Positions 24,875 to 34,253 of a stretch of 54,143 nucleotides of DNA are shown here, piece after piece. Numbering within the stretch: position 1 is the stretch's first letter; each line of letters opens with the position of its first letter. The notes under the pieces are model-generated. The model was not told the origin of the DNA and searched no databases. It worked only from the letters and a program-made list of their open reading frames with translations. Both the position numbers and the translations under genes were made by a program. The stretch comes from CAZGMN01 sp964645765 (lineage in GTDB: Bacteria; Acidobacteriota; Aminicenantia; Aminicenantales; Aminicenantaceae): positions 1-54,143 of the forward strand of contig CAZYBE010000020.1 in the NCBI GenBank assembly GCA_964645765.1. Reading direction: 5' to 3'.

Positions 24875-25996
24875 ATGTTGATGACCCATCTTAAAAGAGA
24901 TTGTCGAAAGAGACAAATAACAGCCTTTCGTTTTCTGTTTGCCCTTACATTCATCCTGGGCTTCTCAATCTGGATGAATCCACAAGAGAAGCCTGTTCAG
25001 ATAACGCTGGCCAACTCCCTGGAAATCGGCAGAACCGACCTCCTCTTCAGTTCCATCGCCTCTGTCTGCGAGGACGACGAGCTCAATTTCTATGTGCTCG
25101 ACCAGAAGGAGCAGCGGGTCTTCAAATTCTCGCCGCAGGGCCGGCTGCTGCTCGCATTCGGCCAGAAAGGCCAGGGTCCTGGCGATTTCCAATCCCCAGG
25201 ACAAATTGTCTTCACATCCCAAGCAGAGCTGGCTGTGCTCGAGGACCTCTATTATGTTTATTTTCTCAAAACAGATGGAACTTTCATCAAACGCCTGGAC
25301 CTTAACGGCAGGCTGGGATTGGGCTACATCGGGCCTGACCGTTTTTATTGTTGGGACTGGCGGCCAGAAGACCAACAGCAGATGATGGTGGACGCCGAGA
25401 ACAATATCCTGAAGACATTCCATGCTGTGGAGAGGAACAAGTTCTCAGTCATCCTCCCTGACGAGAGCGGACGGGCTGTGATGTTCAACTACAGTCATGA
25501 TGTTTATGTGCCCAGGTTTCTTTTTGCCCACTCCGGCGACCTCAGCGCCGTAGGCATCAGCGACCGGTACGAGATTGCACTTCTCGATAAAAGCGGCCAG
25601 ACGCTCTTCACGATCAGTCGATATCTTAAGCCTCAGAAGTTCAAGGATAGAGAAAAAGAACATCTCGAGCAGGAACTCCGGGAGTTTGCCAAGTCCAAGG
25701 GTTGGCCAGACCGCGTCAGCCGCGAACTCGTCAAGAAGATACCTCCCTTTAAAAACCAGATCACTGCCATTAGGATATCACCGGACTACGTATTCGTCTT
25801 CAGGTTCGCCCCGGACATCACCGACAAAAACAGCCTGTCCTCTGTCGATGTCTTCAGCAGGAAGGGCGAATTCTTGGGAGCGGCTCAGCTCAAGGAAGTG
25901 CCGATTTTTATTTCCAAGAGAGCGATGTATTTTGCTCGGGCCGATGAAAGCGGAAACGTTTTCCTGGTACGGACAGAATATTCGCTGTTATTCTGA
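24875..25996 (+). CDS. 6-bladed beta-propeller protein with N-terminal membrane anchor
   Basis: The 373-residue product has one hydrophobic segment near the start (FRFLFALTFILGFSIWM), a signal or anchor. The rest is strand-rich with propeller-like repeats: FYVLDQKEQRVFKFSPQGRLLLAFGQKGQGPGDFQSPGQI is cut here into the readable motifs VLDQKEQRVFKF and GQKGQGPGDF, the hallmark of 6-bladed (NHL-like) propellers that are common in Bacteroidetes and Aminicenantes. Function is unknown; ligand or protein binding is likely. The start is uncertain: TTG at 24839, ATGs at 24875 and 24881 are in frame, none with a clear ribosome site. Confidence 0.65.
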   Translation: MLMTHLKRDCRKRQITAFRFLFALTFILGFSIWMNPQEKPVQITLANSLEIGRTDLLFSSIASVCEDDELNFYVLDQKEQRVFKFSPQGRLLLAFGQKGQGPGDFQSPGQIVFTSQAELAVLEDLYYVYFLKTDGTFIKRLDLNGRLGLGYIGPDRFYCWDWRPEDQQQMMVDAENNILKTFHAVERNKFSVILPDESGRAVMFNYSHDVYVPRFLFAHSGDLSAVGISDRYEIALLDKSGQTLFTISRYLKPQKFKDREKEHLEQELREFAKSKGWPDRVSRELVKKIPPFKNQITAIRISPDYVFVFRFAPDITDKNSLSSVDVFSRKGEFLGAAQLKEVPIFISKRAMYFARADESGNVFLVRTEYSLLF

Positions 25997-26118
25997 TCGC
26001 TACAATTATCTATTCTATTCCTTTGAAGACGAAATCTGCCAGGCTCACGGGAAATTTCTGGTCCGGAGACCTTCATCAGTTCATCTGCACGGCCGAAATC
26101 TTTGTCCTGGCTTTAGAC

Positions 26119-29100
26119 CTATGGCTCTTTCTTTCTTCTAACTTTCTGCACCAGGTCATCAAAGATGGAGTAGACGACAGGGACGATGACCAAGGTCAGT
26201 AGAGTGGAGCTCGTCAAACCCCCGATGATCGTGTAGCCGATTGCTGCGCGAAAGCTGGAGCTTGTCCCAAATCCAACAGCCACCGGGATCATGCCCAGGA
26301 CCATAGCCATCGTGGTCATGAGAATGGGTCGCAGCCGAGTCGAGCCGGCTTCGATGATTGCCTCAAACCGCTTCATTCCTCTCCGCCTCAAAACATTGGT
26401 GTAATCAACGAGCAGGATGGAGTTCTTGGTGACCAAACCCATGAGCATGATCAGGCCGATAAATGCCACCATGTCGAATAGCTTGTTGGCCAGCAAAAGG
26501 CCCAGCACAGCGCCGATGATCGATAGAGGGAGCGCGAGCATGATGACAAACGGCTGGACGAGGGAGCCAAACTGGGAGGCGAGCACCATGTAGACGAAAA
26601 TAACAGCCAGGAGCAGGGCAAGCAACAGCGAGGCGAACATTTCCCTGTTCATTTCGACCTGCCCGCCGAACTCATAGCTGACGTCAGAGGGGAAGTGAAT
26701 AGCGGCCAGGGCGGCATTGACTTTCTGCGTGATCTCGTTGAGAGCCCGACCCCTGAGGATATTGGCGCCGATAACGATCTGTCTGGTGCGGTTGGCTCTT
26801 TTAATCTGCGTGGGACCATTGACAGCTTTAAGACTGCCGACCTGGTCGAGTGTGATTGAGCCGCCCCGCATCAAGGGCATATAAACGCGGCCGAGCCTAT
26901 CGATATCAGAGCGGACATCCTCTGAGGCCCGAACCCGGATGTCGATGAGTTTGTCCCCCTCGCGGTATTTGGAGGTCGTGTCGCCATCAATGAACGAGCG
27001 CATCATGGAGGCAACCTGGAAAGTGCCCATGCCGAGCCGGGAGGCCCGCTCCCGGTCCATATGAATCTGGATCTCGGGCTTGGGCGGCCTGTTGTCGCTG
27101 TTGACGTCAGCCAGGCCGTTGATGTTCTGAAGGGCGAGCTTTACCTCCTCGCTTGCCTCTGTCAAGTTGGCCAAGTTCGTCCCCTTCAGGTTGATTTGAA
27201 CGGGCAGCTGCTGCAAAGCGGCAAACGCTGCTCCTCCCATTGAGGTTGCCTCCTGGAAGGTGATCGAAACTCCCGGCACGCTGGCCAGTAAGGGCCGCAG
27301 TTTGTCCTGATAGTCCTGGACCTTTTTTGTTGGAATTTTCAGTTTCACGTTGATGGAGGCGACGTCAGAGGAACCGTCGGTCGAGCCTACGACCGATGCC
27401 ACGTCTCCTATCTCTGGCTGTTGGTGGAGAATCTTTTCGATCGTTTTAACGATCTTGTCGGTCTGTCCAAGGGAACTGCCCGAGGCCGTCTGGAGCTGCA
27501 GGTTGAATTCCGGCCGTTCTCCATGGGGAGTTGTGCCGGTCCCGATCACAGTGAAGAGGTAAGCGCTTAGCAGGAAGATGACCGTTGTGATGCCCATAAT
27601 GGTTTTCCGGTGGTTTAGAGCCCAGCGCAGCAAGGGACGGTAGTTATTCCCCAATATCTCATAGACCCTGGATACGAGCCTCTGGAAGCGTGAGGACAGC
27701 GTTTTCTTGCTGTTTCTCTCCACTTTCCTGAAGAAATGGGCGGAGAGCATGGGCGCGAAGGTAAAAGCCTCAAACAGCGAGATGAGGACTGCGGCCGCCA
27801 CTGTCACGCCGAACTGGCGGAAAAATTTCCCAGCGATCCCTGTGGTGAAGGCGACCGGGAGAAAGACGGCCACGATGGTCATGGTCGTGGCCGTGACGGC
27901 CAAGCCCACTTCTGATGTCCCTTCGCTCGCGGCTTTGCGCGGATCCTGGCCCAGCTTTTCCATATGTCGGAAGATGTTCTCGCGAACGACTATGGCATCG
28001 TCGATGAGCAGCCCGACCGATAGGCTCAGCGACAGCAGGGTGATGATATTCACCGTATAGCCGAGCGCGCTCATGACGGCAAAGGCGGAGATGAGGCAAA
28101 CTGGCAGGCCGGCCACAGTGATAAGCGTGTTGCGGAGGTCACCGAAGGAGAAGAGGACGACGAGCCCGGCGAGGAGGATGCCAAGAAGCAGGGTGCGGAT
28201 GACATCATCGCGGGAGTCTTTAATCATCAAGGACGTATCCGTCGTGGTGCGGATATCCAGGTCAGGATTCGCGGCCTGGACAGCGGCCATCGTCTTGTGC
28301 ACTTTGTCCGCCACTTTAACTGTGTTCGTTCCCGACTGCTTCTGGACGACAAGCGAGATGCATTCCTGATCATTAATGCGGGAGATCGTCCGTTTAGTCT
28401 TGAAATCGTCCTTGACCACGGCGATATCCTTCAGGTAAACGGGATCCCCCCCGACATTGGCCACGACAATGTTTGCCATCTCCTGCAGGCTCGTGAACTC
28501 GGCCTTGGTCCGGACCAGGAAATCCTGGGACTTCTCTGTCACGCGTCCTGCTGGCAGGTTGAGATTCTCGCTCCGGATGGCCTGCGTGACCTGGGCGATG
28601 GAGATGCCCTGGGCATTCATATCCTCCAGGTTGGTCTCGACCTGGATCTCCCGCTCCAATCCCCCGATGATATCGACGGCTCCGACCCCATCCACCTGTT
28701 GAACGAGAGGCTGGATTTTGTCCTCGACAAACGAGCGGACCTCCGGCAGGCTCATCTTGCCGCTTTTGCTCAGAATGCCAAAGGAAACGATGGGCACTGC
28801 TGTCGGGTCGAACTTATTGATAATGGGCTCGATGATCTCCCGAGGAAGGGTGTTCCGGATCGAGGCAACCTTTTCCCGGACTTCGGTCGAGGCCACCTGA
28901 GGGTCCTTCTCCAGGACGAATTGGGCGACGATTGTTGCGACTCCCTCGGCCGATGTCGAGCCGAGCTTATCGAGTCCATTGATGGTGCTGAGCACATCTT
29001 CGATCGGCTTGGTCACCTGGGATTCCATCTCCTCGGGTCCGACGCCGGGATTGGCAACGGTGACGGCGATGACCGGCAGCGAAATGTCGGGCATGAGGTC

Positions 29101-29202
29101 GACACCGAGCCGAGAATAGGAGAGGGCGCCGATGACCACCAGGGCGACGATGATCATGGTGACGAAAACGGGTTGTCGGATTGAAATGTCGGCTATTCTC
29201 AT
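26119..29202 (-). CDS. RND-family efflux permease (HAE1/AcrB type)
   Basis: The 1027-residue product has the standard size and build of AcrB-type pumps: TM1 after MRIADISIRQPVF, a large periplasmic loop, TM2-6, a second loop and TM8-12. The proton-relay aspartates are present in TM4 (GLLIDDAIVVREN, about residues 401-402). It should form a trimer that drives drugs, bile-like compounds or lipids out through TolC, using the proton gradient. It is the last gene of the TetR-TolC-MFP-RND operon, 21 bases after the adaptor gene. The C-terminus ends in RRKKEP. Substrate range cannot be told. Confidence 0.95.
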   Translation of the reverse strand: MRIADISIRQPVFVTMIIVALVVIGALSYSRLGVDLMPDISLPVIAVTVANPGVGPEEMESQVTKPIEDVLSTINGLDKLGSTSAEGVATIVAQFVLEKDPQVASTEVREKVASIRNTLPREIIEPIINKFDPTAVPIVSFGILSKSGKMSLPEVRSFVEDKIQPLVQQVDGVGAVDIIGGLEREIQVETNLEDMNAQGISIAQVTQAIRSENLNLPAGRVTEKSQDFLVRTKAEFTSLQEMANIVVANVGGDPVYLKDIAVVKDDFKTKRTISRINDQECISLVVQKQSGTNTVKVADKVHKTMAAVQAANPDLDIRTTTDTSLMIKDSRDDVIRTLLLGILLAGLVVLFSFGDLRNTLITVAGLPVCLISAFAVMSALGYTVNIITLLSLSLSVGLLIDDAIVVRENIFRHMEKLGQDPRKAASEGTSEVGLAVTATTMTIVAVFLPVAFTTGIAGKFFRQFGVTVAAAVLISLFEAFTFAPMLSAHFFRKVERNSKKTLSSRFQRLVSRVYEILGNNYRPLLRWALNHRKTIMGITTVIFLLSAYLFTVIGTGTTPHGERPEFNLQLQTASGSSLGQTDKIVKTIEKILHQQPEIGDVASVVGSTDGSSDVASINVKLKIPTKKVQDYQDKLRPLLASVPGVSITFQEATSMGGAAFAALQQLPVQINLKGTNLANLTEASEEVKLALQNINGLADVNSDNRPPKPEIQIHMDRERASRLGMGTFQVASMMRSFIDGDTTSKYREGDKLIDIRVRASEDVRSDIDRLGRVYMPLMRGGSITLDQVGSLKAVNGPTQIKRANRTRQIVIGANILRGRALNEITQKVNAALAAIHFPSDVSYEFGGQVEMNREMFASLLLALLLAVIFVYMVLASQFGSLVQPFVIMLALPLSIIGAVLGLLLANKLFDMVAFIGLIMLMGLVTKNSILLVDYTNVLRRRGMKRFEAIIEAGSTRLRPILMTTMAMVLGMIPVAVGFGTSSSFRAAIGYTIIGGLTSSTLLTLVIVPVVYSIFDDLVQKVRRKKEP

Positions 29203-29223
29203 GGTATCAATATTCCTTCCCGC

Positions 29224-30138
29224 TCATTGGGCGGCTTTGGGCTTTATCGTTTTGATCTTGTCCTTGTCGTTGAGCTGGCCGGCTCCGGTTGTCACGATAT
29301 TCTCGTCTCCCTTGAGTCCGGAGAGAATTTCGATGGAGTCGCCGACAACGGCGCCCAAGGTCACGGCGTTGAGGCGGGCCAGACCGCTTGCCGCGAGAAA
29401 GACATATTTCTGGCCGGCCCTTTCTACGACGGAGACAAGGGGTACGACCAGCGAGGACCGCCGGCTTTCCGTCCATTCGACCTCGGCGTACATGCCTGGC
29501 TTGAGGCGATGGCTTGCGTTGGGAATGCTGAGCTCGACATCGATCGTCCTGTTGACGGCATTGGCGACGGGGCTGATGTTCGTCACCCGGGCTGAAAAGA
29601 CTTCCCCCGGATAGGCCTCGAGCGTCACCCGGGCCGGCTGGTCCATTTTGATGAAACGGATTTTCTTTTCATCGACCGCGGCCATGGCTTTGACGGTGTC
29701 GATATCGACCAGCGTCATCAGCGGCACGTTGGAATTGACGGCGGCACCCGGATTCTGGAGGAGCTTGGAGACCACGCCCTTGGCATCGCTCTTGACCTCG
29801 AACGGCCTGAACTCGTAACCAACTTCGTCGCGGTTGACAACGGCCACAACCTGGCCGGGCTGGACACTGCTCGCCATTTTCACCAGGTTCTGGGCGATCT
29901 TGCCGTTGACTTTGGAGTAGATGGTGACTTCGGAATCCGCCTGGACGTTGGCGGAAGCGTGGATGGTCTCGGTGATCTCCTGGCGCGCCGGCCGGGTCGT
30001 CTCGACCGGCACAATCTTTTCTTCGGCCGGCTGGCTCATCGCTTTTTTCTTGGCTTGGATGTTTTGGTTGACCCGGATGCCGATAAAAACGGCCAGGACG
30101 ATGAGAATCAAGACGATGACAATTCTTCCGATTTTCAT
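29224..30138 (-). CDS. RND efflux periplasmic adaptor (MFP, HlyD/AcrA type)
   Basis: The 304-residue adaptor begins with one hydrophobic N-terminal segment (MKIGRIVIVLILIVLAVFIG) that anchors it in the inner membrane or acts as a signal. It has biotinyl-lipoyl-like halves (ASANVQADSEVTIYSKVNG and SKLLQNPGAAVNSNVPL), a short hairpin, a beta-barrel and a membrane-proximal domain. A Lys-rich tail ends it. I set the start at 30138, not at the ATG 15 bases further upstream. The ATG overlaps the TolC stop in an ATGA and has GGGAGG just before it. Confidence 0.92.
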   Translation of the reverse strand: MKIGRIVIVLILIVLAVFIGIRVNQNIQAKKKAMSQPAEEKIVPVETTRPARQEITETIHASANVQADSEVTIYSKVNGKIAQNLVKMASSVQPGQVVAVVNRDEVGYEFRPFEVKSDAKGVVSKLLQNPGAAVNSNVPLMTLVDIDTVKAMAAVDEKKIRFIKMDQPARVTLEAYPGEVFSARVTNISPVANAVNRTIDVELSIPNASHRLKPGMYAEVEWTESRRSSLVVPLVSVVERAGQKYVFLAASGLARLNAVTLGAVVGDSIEILSGLKGDENIVTTGAGQLNDKDKIKTIKPKAAQ

Positions 30139-31442
30139 ATTTTCCTCCCGCATGAGCGGAACAGGCTGTATTTGCTCAAGGTGTGATTGTAGATTAGCTG
30201 AAGATAGTTCAGTCGGGCGCTCTCGAGCGCATTCTGGGCATCGACAAGGTCGGTGGCACTGAGGAACCCATTCTGGTAGCGCTCCTCTGCGATCCGCAGG
30301 GCATCCTCGGCCTGCTTGATCTTCAGCTTTTCGATCTCGAGTTTTTGTTCGATCGTTTTCAGGTCAGACAGGGTCGACTGGACTTCCATGGCCACAGTCC
30401 TCTCAAGGTCGGTTTTTCGCATCTCGACGGCCTTAAGGTTGGACTGGGCCTGGGCCACCTGGGCGCCGACGCGGAAGCCGTCGAAGACCGGGTAGGACAC
30501 TGATAGTGTAGCCATCCAGTTGCCACGGATCTTTTCCATATCGGGCATGTACCCATTGCGGAATTCATAATTGAACGAGGCAATCAAGGTCGGTTTATTG
30601 CCCGTTTTAGCCAGGTCGAGCGAAGCACGGCCCAGGTCAAACTGGTGCTCCACTTGTTGGAATTCAATACGGTTAGCCAGGGCTTCTTGGATAAGTTCGT
30701 CCTTGTTGAAATTGGCGGCTTCGAAGGAAAGTTCGGCGGATGGGTCGAAAGCCGCTTCTTCCTCCCGGCCCGCGAGGGCATTGAAGGCGATACGGAACTT
30801 GGCGATGTTATTCTCGAAGTCAAGCTTCTGGGCCTGGAGCGTGCTGATCTGAACCTGGATCAGAGTCATATCGAAGCTTGAGGCCAGGCCGGCCTGGTAG
30901 CGCCTGTTCATGATGTCCTGCTTCTTCTCGAAAGCCTGGATATTGTCATCGAGGACCTTGATAGCCTCTTTGAAAAAGATCGTCCCGTAGAAAAGCGGGA
31001 CGACCTGATATGCCAGCATGTGCTTGGTCATGGCCACGCCATCCTGAGCTAGCTCAAGCCCGGCTTTACTCATTTCAACGGTCTTTGCCGTCCGCCCCCA
31101 GTTGAACACCTGTTCCATAACAGAGGCCCGCATGTCGTAATTGTTGGGAAGCCCGAACTTGACCTTGAATGTCTCGCCGCCGAACGCTATGGTCATCTCG
31201 CTAAAAAGGCTCATCCGGGTGTAGCTTCCCACGACGTTGGCCTGGGGCCAGTAGAGGCTCTTGCTTTCGTTGACCTTAAGCTCTGCTCCTGCGACGGATT
31301 CCGCGGCAATCTGGACTTGTTCACTGTTTTTGAGCAGGAGATCGATCGATTCGCGAAGCGAGAGCTTTTCCTGGGCCCATGCCGGAAGGACGCAGGCAAG
31401 ACCGGCCGCGACGGCAACAATTTTATGCACAGTCCATTTCAT
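30135..31442 (-). CDS. TolC-family outer-membrane efflux protein
   Basis: The 435-residue product has a signal peptide cleaved after PAWA (about residue 23). It carries the two duplicated OEP halves, with long heptad helices (LEIEKLKIKQAEDALRIAEERY region) and the conserved NGFLSATDLVDAQN loop before the last strand. It would form the trimeric outer-membrane duct of the RND pump. Its ATG overlaps the stop of the TetR gene by four bases, and its stop overlaps the adaptor start by four bases, so the three genes are translationally coupled. Confidence 0.93.
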   Translation of the reverse strand: MKWTVHKIVAVAAGLACVLPAWAQEKLSLRESIDLLLKNSEQVQIAAESVAGAELKVNESKSLYWPQANVVGSYTRMSLFSEMTIAFGGETFKVKFGLPNNYDMRASVMEQVFNWGRTAKTVEMSKAGLELAQDGVAMTKHMLAYQVVPLFYGTIFFKEAIKVLDDNIQAFEKKQDIMNRRYQAGLASSFDMTLIQVQISTLQAQKLDFENNIAKFRIAFNALAGREEEAAFDPSAELSFEAANFNKDELIQEALANRIEFQQVEHQFDLGRASLDLAKTGNKPTLIASFNYEFRNGYMPDMEKIRGNWMATLSVSYPVFDGFRVGAQVAQAQSNLKAVEMRKTDLERTVAMEVQSTLSDLKTIEQKLEIEKLKIKQAEDALRIAEERYQNGFLSATDLVDAQNALESARLNYLQLIYNHTLSKYSLFRSCGRKI

Positions 31443-32050
31443 TGTTTTCCCTCCATTACTTTTTTCATCAGGTCCAGAAAAAACCTGGCTGCGGCCTTGG
31501 CCTCGGCCTTGTTGCCTTCGAGCAGCTTCAGCCCGATCCCGATCTGCAGCGTCTTGAGGAACTTGAGCAGATCCTCCAGGCTCAGAGGCACGCCTTCGCG
31601 GATCATTTTCTTTTTCAACGCTTCCCGGACAAGTTTTCCGTGGTGTTCATAGTTCTTTGTCGATTTCCTCAGCGTCTTCTCATCCTCGAAGCGGATGAAT
31701 CCGCACATGCAAGGCAAAAACATCTTCAAAAAACTCGGGTTCTTTTCGAAATATTCGAGGTAAAACTCCGTCGCTTCCTCCAGGGCCTCTAAAAACGTGG
31801 ATTCATCGGAAATCCGCTTCAGGATTTCTTCGTGGACGCGCCTGGACTCTCGTTCGAGAAGGTGCATATAGATCTCGTCTTTGCTTTTGAAATAATAATA
31901 GAGAGTTCCCTTGGCCAGTTCGGCAGCCTCAGCGATGTCATCCATCCTGGCTTGGTAATAACCGTGCCTGGCAAAAGTGTTTTCGGCTGCGATCAGAATG
32001 GCCGCCAGGCGGGCTTCTCCTTCTCGCTGTCGCCGTTCCTTGACACCCAT
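31439..32050 (-). CDS. TetR/AcrR-family regulator of the efflux operon
   Basis: The 203-residue protein has an N-terminal helix-turn-helix in the usual TetR place: ILIAAENTFARHGYYQARMDDIAEAAELAKGTLYYYF is the domain, with recognition helix around AELAKGTLYYYFKSKDEI read in parts. The C-terminal helices form the ligand domain. It is the first gene of the efflux operon, and a strong dyad lies 19 bases upstream, so it probably represses the operon until an effluxed compound binds. The ATG has an AAAGGAG site. Confidence 0.92.
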   Translation of the reverse strand: MGVKERRQREGEARLAAILIAAENTFARHGYYQARMDDIAEAAELAKGTLYYYFKSKDEIYMHLLERESRRVHEEILKRISDESTFLEALEEATEFYLEYFEKNPSFLKMFLPCMCGFIRFEDEKTLRKSTKNYEHHGKLVREALKKKMIREGVPLSLEDLLKFLKTLQIGIGLKLLEGNKAEAKAAARFFLDLMKKVMEGKQ

Positions 32051-32068
32051 TTTCGACTCCTTTGAAGA

Positions 32069-32109
32069 AATATGACCATTAAGTCTAATTTCAACTAATG
32101 GGTCATATT
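32069..32109 (-). promoter_or_regulatory. Predicted TetR operator of the efflux operon
   Basis: AATATGACCATTA (32069-32081) and TAATGGGTCATATT (32096-32109) form an inverted repeat, imperfect by one extra G, with a 14-base centre. On the minus strand a TTGAAA lies in the centre as a possible -35, with TATTTC about 16 bp downstream inside the second arm. Binding of the regulator would cover the promoter. Confidence 0.55.
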
Positions 32110-32175
32110 AGCCGAAACGACAGGCGGTTGTCAAGGTCTGAGGGCATAAGATGAAAAATGAATTGATTGGAGAAG

Positions 32176-34248
32176 CTATTTCCCTTCGATGACAATCTGG
32201 GAGTAATCCGCGATCTGGATTAAGAGCTTGCTGATGGCTTGAAGCAGAGCCAGGCGATTCTGCTTGAGTTTTTTGTCCTCGGCCATCACCAGCACCTTGT
32301 CAAAGAAATTATCTATCGACGACCTCATCCTGAAAATTATCTTCTGAGCCTGGATAAAATCTCCCTTATTAATTAAAGGAAGAATATTCTGCTTGACGAT
32401 GGAAAAAGTGGTGTAGAGCTCCCTCTCGTCCTTCTCTGAAAATAAATCCGCATTGATTTTAAACGGAGGCTGGTCGCGGAGAATATTGTTCACTCTTTTG
32501 GAAATAATGACCAAAGGCTCAAGACGAGCACCTTCCTTAAAACTGTCCAGAGCCTTCAGCCTTAAATAACAATGATAGATGTTGTCGATGCTGGCTGAAA
32601 CAGCAGCGTTGACCAAATCATAACGGAATCCCTGCCTCTCAAAAATGTAACGAAGCCTGTTGGAGAAGAAGTCAAGGCAGTAGCTCTTTACAACATCCTT
32701 TGTTTTCAGCAGCACTTCTCCATAAATTTTCAGAACCTTATCCAAAAGCTGCGAGAAAGAAAGGCAGATCTTCTTATCTAGAATAATCTTGCAGACACCA
32801 TGGGCATTGCGGCGAAGAGCAAACGGGTCTTTAGAACCAGTCGCCTCTATCCCGATTCCAACCACTCCCACGATGGAATCTATTTTATCAGCTAAAGAAA
32901 CGATGGCTCCGGCCAAAGTAGAGGGACATTCATCCTCAAGGCTCAAGGGATGATAATGTTCATAAATTGCTTTCCAGACCTGGGATGGATATCCCTCACG
33001 GCTGGCGTAAAGGCCTCCTGCTTCGCCTTGAAGACCGGGGAACTCCCTGACCATCTCGGTGAGTAGGTCAACCTTCGACAGCTCAGCCGCTTGAACAATC
33101 TGTTGCTTATCCTTTTTATTAAATTCTATTTTATCAGAGAGGTAAGCCGCAATTTTTTCCATTCTCTGAATCTTATCTTCATAGCTTCCTAATTTTTCTT
33201 GAAAGATAACCTGGCTCAACCCCTTTGCTCTTTCCTTCAGAGAAACCTTCTGGTCCTTCTCCCAGAAAAACTTCGCATCTTCCAATCGAGCCCTGAGCAC
33301 TCTCTCGTTTCCCTTCTGGATGAGAGACTTCGAATCCTGGAAAGAATCTGCAACTCCTAGAAAGTAAGGAAGCTGTTTCTTATCCTTGACAATCGAGAAA
33401 AGCCTCTGGTCTTCTCTCATGGCCGTGCTTAAAACCTCAAGAGGCAAATCCAGATACTTCTCCGAAAAAGAGCCGAGAAAGACATAGGGGTGCTCAACAT
33501 CATAAGTGAGCCTTTGCAGAAGCTCATCGTCTGGATGGAGCTGGGCTTTAAGCGAGGTTAACTTTTTTCCCATCTTGTCCAGGATCATTTTCTTTCTTCT
33601 TTCCTGGTCAACGATAACTCCCAGCTTCTTCAGCCCTTCTCTATACTCAGAAAAAGACTTTACCCTTATTTTTCTTTGGGAAAAATAAATCTTATGGCCG
33701 TATGTTGTATCTCCGGAAGAAACTTCGCCGACTGAAAACGGGACTCTCTTCTCTTCGAAGAGGCAGAGGATGTTTCTTATCGGCCGGGAAAATCGTAGAG
33801 TGCTCTCGGTCCATCTCATCATTTTTGGAAAAGAAAGGGAGGAAATAATTGGAGGGAGAATCTCAGAAAGAACATCCCGGGTCGGCCTCCCCTTTTCAAT
33901 CTTTCTTAATCCTAGATACTCCCCTTTTTCAGTCTTTATAACCACAAGCTCCTCGATTTTCACTCCCTGAGCTTTGGCAAATCCTTTGGCAGCCTCCGAA
34001 GGAGTCCCGTCCTTTTCGAAGGAAACAGCTTTAGGAGGACCGATCGTTTGTTCTTCCTTATCTTTCTGCCCTGCAGCAAAGTCGCCGACAACAACGAGAC
34101 GACGGCATGTTCCGTAGGTCTCAATCTTTGCTATATCAATTTTCTGAGCAGAGAGCTCCCCTTTTATCTTTTCCTCGAGTTGCGCCAGCCCTGCCTTCAG
34201 GTGAGAAGGCGGCATCTCTTCAGTGTTGATCTCTAAAAGAAATTCCAT
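32176..34248 (-). CDS. glyS: Glycyl-tRNA synthetase beta subunit
   Basis: The 690-residue protein begins MEFLLEINTEEMP, the fixed start of GlyS. It continues with IGPPKAVSF, EAAKGFAKAQGV, the MRWTESTLRFSRPIRNI stretch, and the HD-like and anticodon-binding domains toward the end. GlyS binds tRNA-Gly and acts with GlyQ in an alpha2beta2 enzyme. An open frame runs upstream to 34392, but it overlaps glyQ; the ATG at 34248 comes 5 bases after the glyQ stop and fits the family start. It is the last gene of the glycine cluster. Confidence 0.97.
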   Translation of the reverse strand: MEFLLEINTEEMPPSHLKAGLAQLEEKIKGELSAQKIDIAKIETYGTCRRLVVVGDFAAGQKDKEEQTIGPPKAVSFEKDGTPSEAAKGFAKAQGVKIEELVVIKTEKGEYLGLRKIEKGRPTRDVLSEILPPIISSLSFPKMMRWTESTLRFSRPIRNILCLFEEKRVPFSVGEVSSGDTTYGHKIYFSQRKIRVKSFSEYREGLKKLGVIVDQERRKKMILDKMGKKLTSLKAQLHPDDELLQRLTYDVEHPYVFLGSFSEKYLDLPLEVLSTAMREDQRLFSIVKDKKQLPYFLGVADSFQDSKSLIQKGNERVLRARLEDAKFFWEKDQKVSLKERAKGLSQVIFQEKLGSYEDKIQRMEKIAAYLSDKIEFNKKDKQQIVQAAELSKVDLLTEMVREFPGLQGEAGGLYASREGYPSQVWKAIYEHYHPLSLEDECPSTLAGAIVSLADKIDSIVGVVGIGIEATGSKDPFALRRNAHGVCKIILDKKICLSFSQLLDKVLKIYGEVLLKTKDVVKSYCLDFFSNRLRYIFERQGFRYDLVNAAVSASIDNIYHCYLRLKALDSFKEGARLEPLVIISKRVNNILRDQPPFKINADLFSEKDERELYTTFSIVKQNILPLINKGDFIQAQKIIFRMRSSIDNFFDKVLVMAEDKKLKQNRLALLQAISKLLIQIADYSQIVIEGK

Positions 34249-34253
34249 CTGCC

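Noticed and set aside
28297..29184. 295-codon plus-strand frame
   Set aside because: Antisense to the RND permease. Its Asp/His-rich product is the usual shadow of a GC-rich gene.
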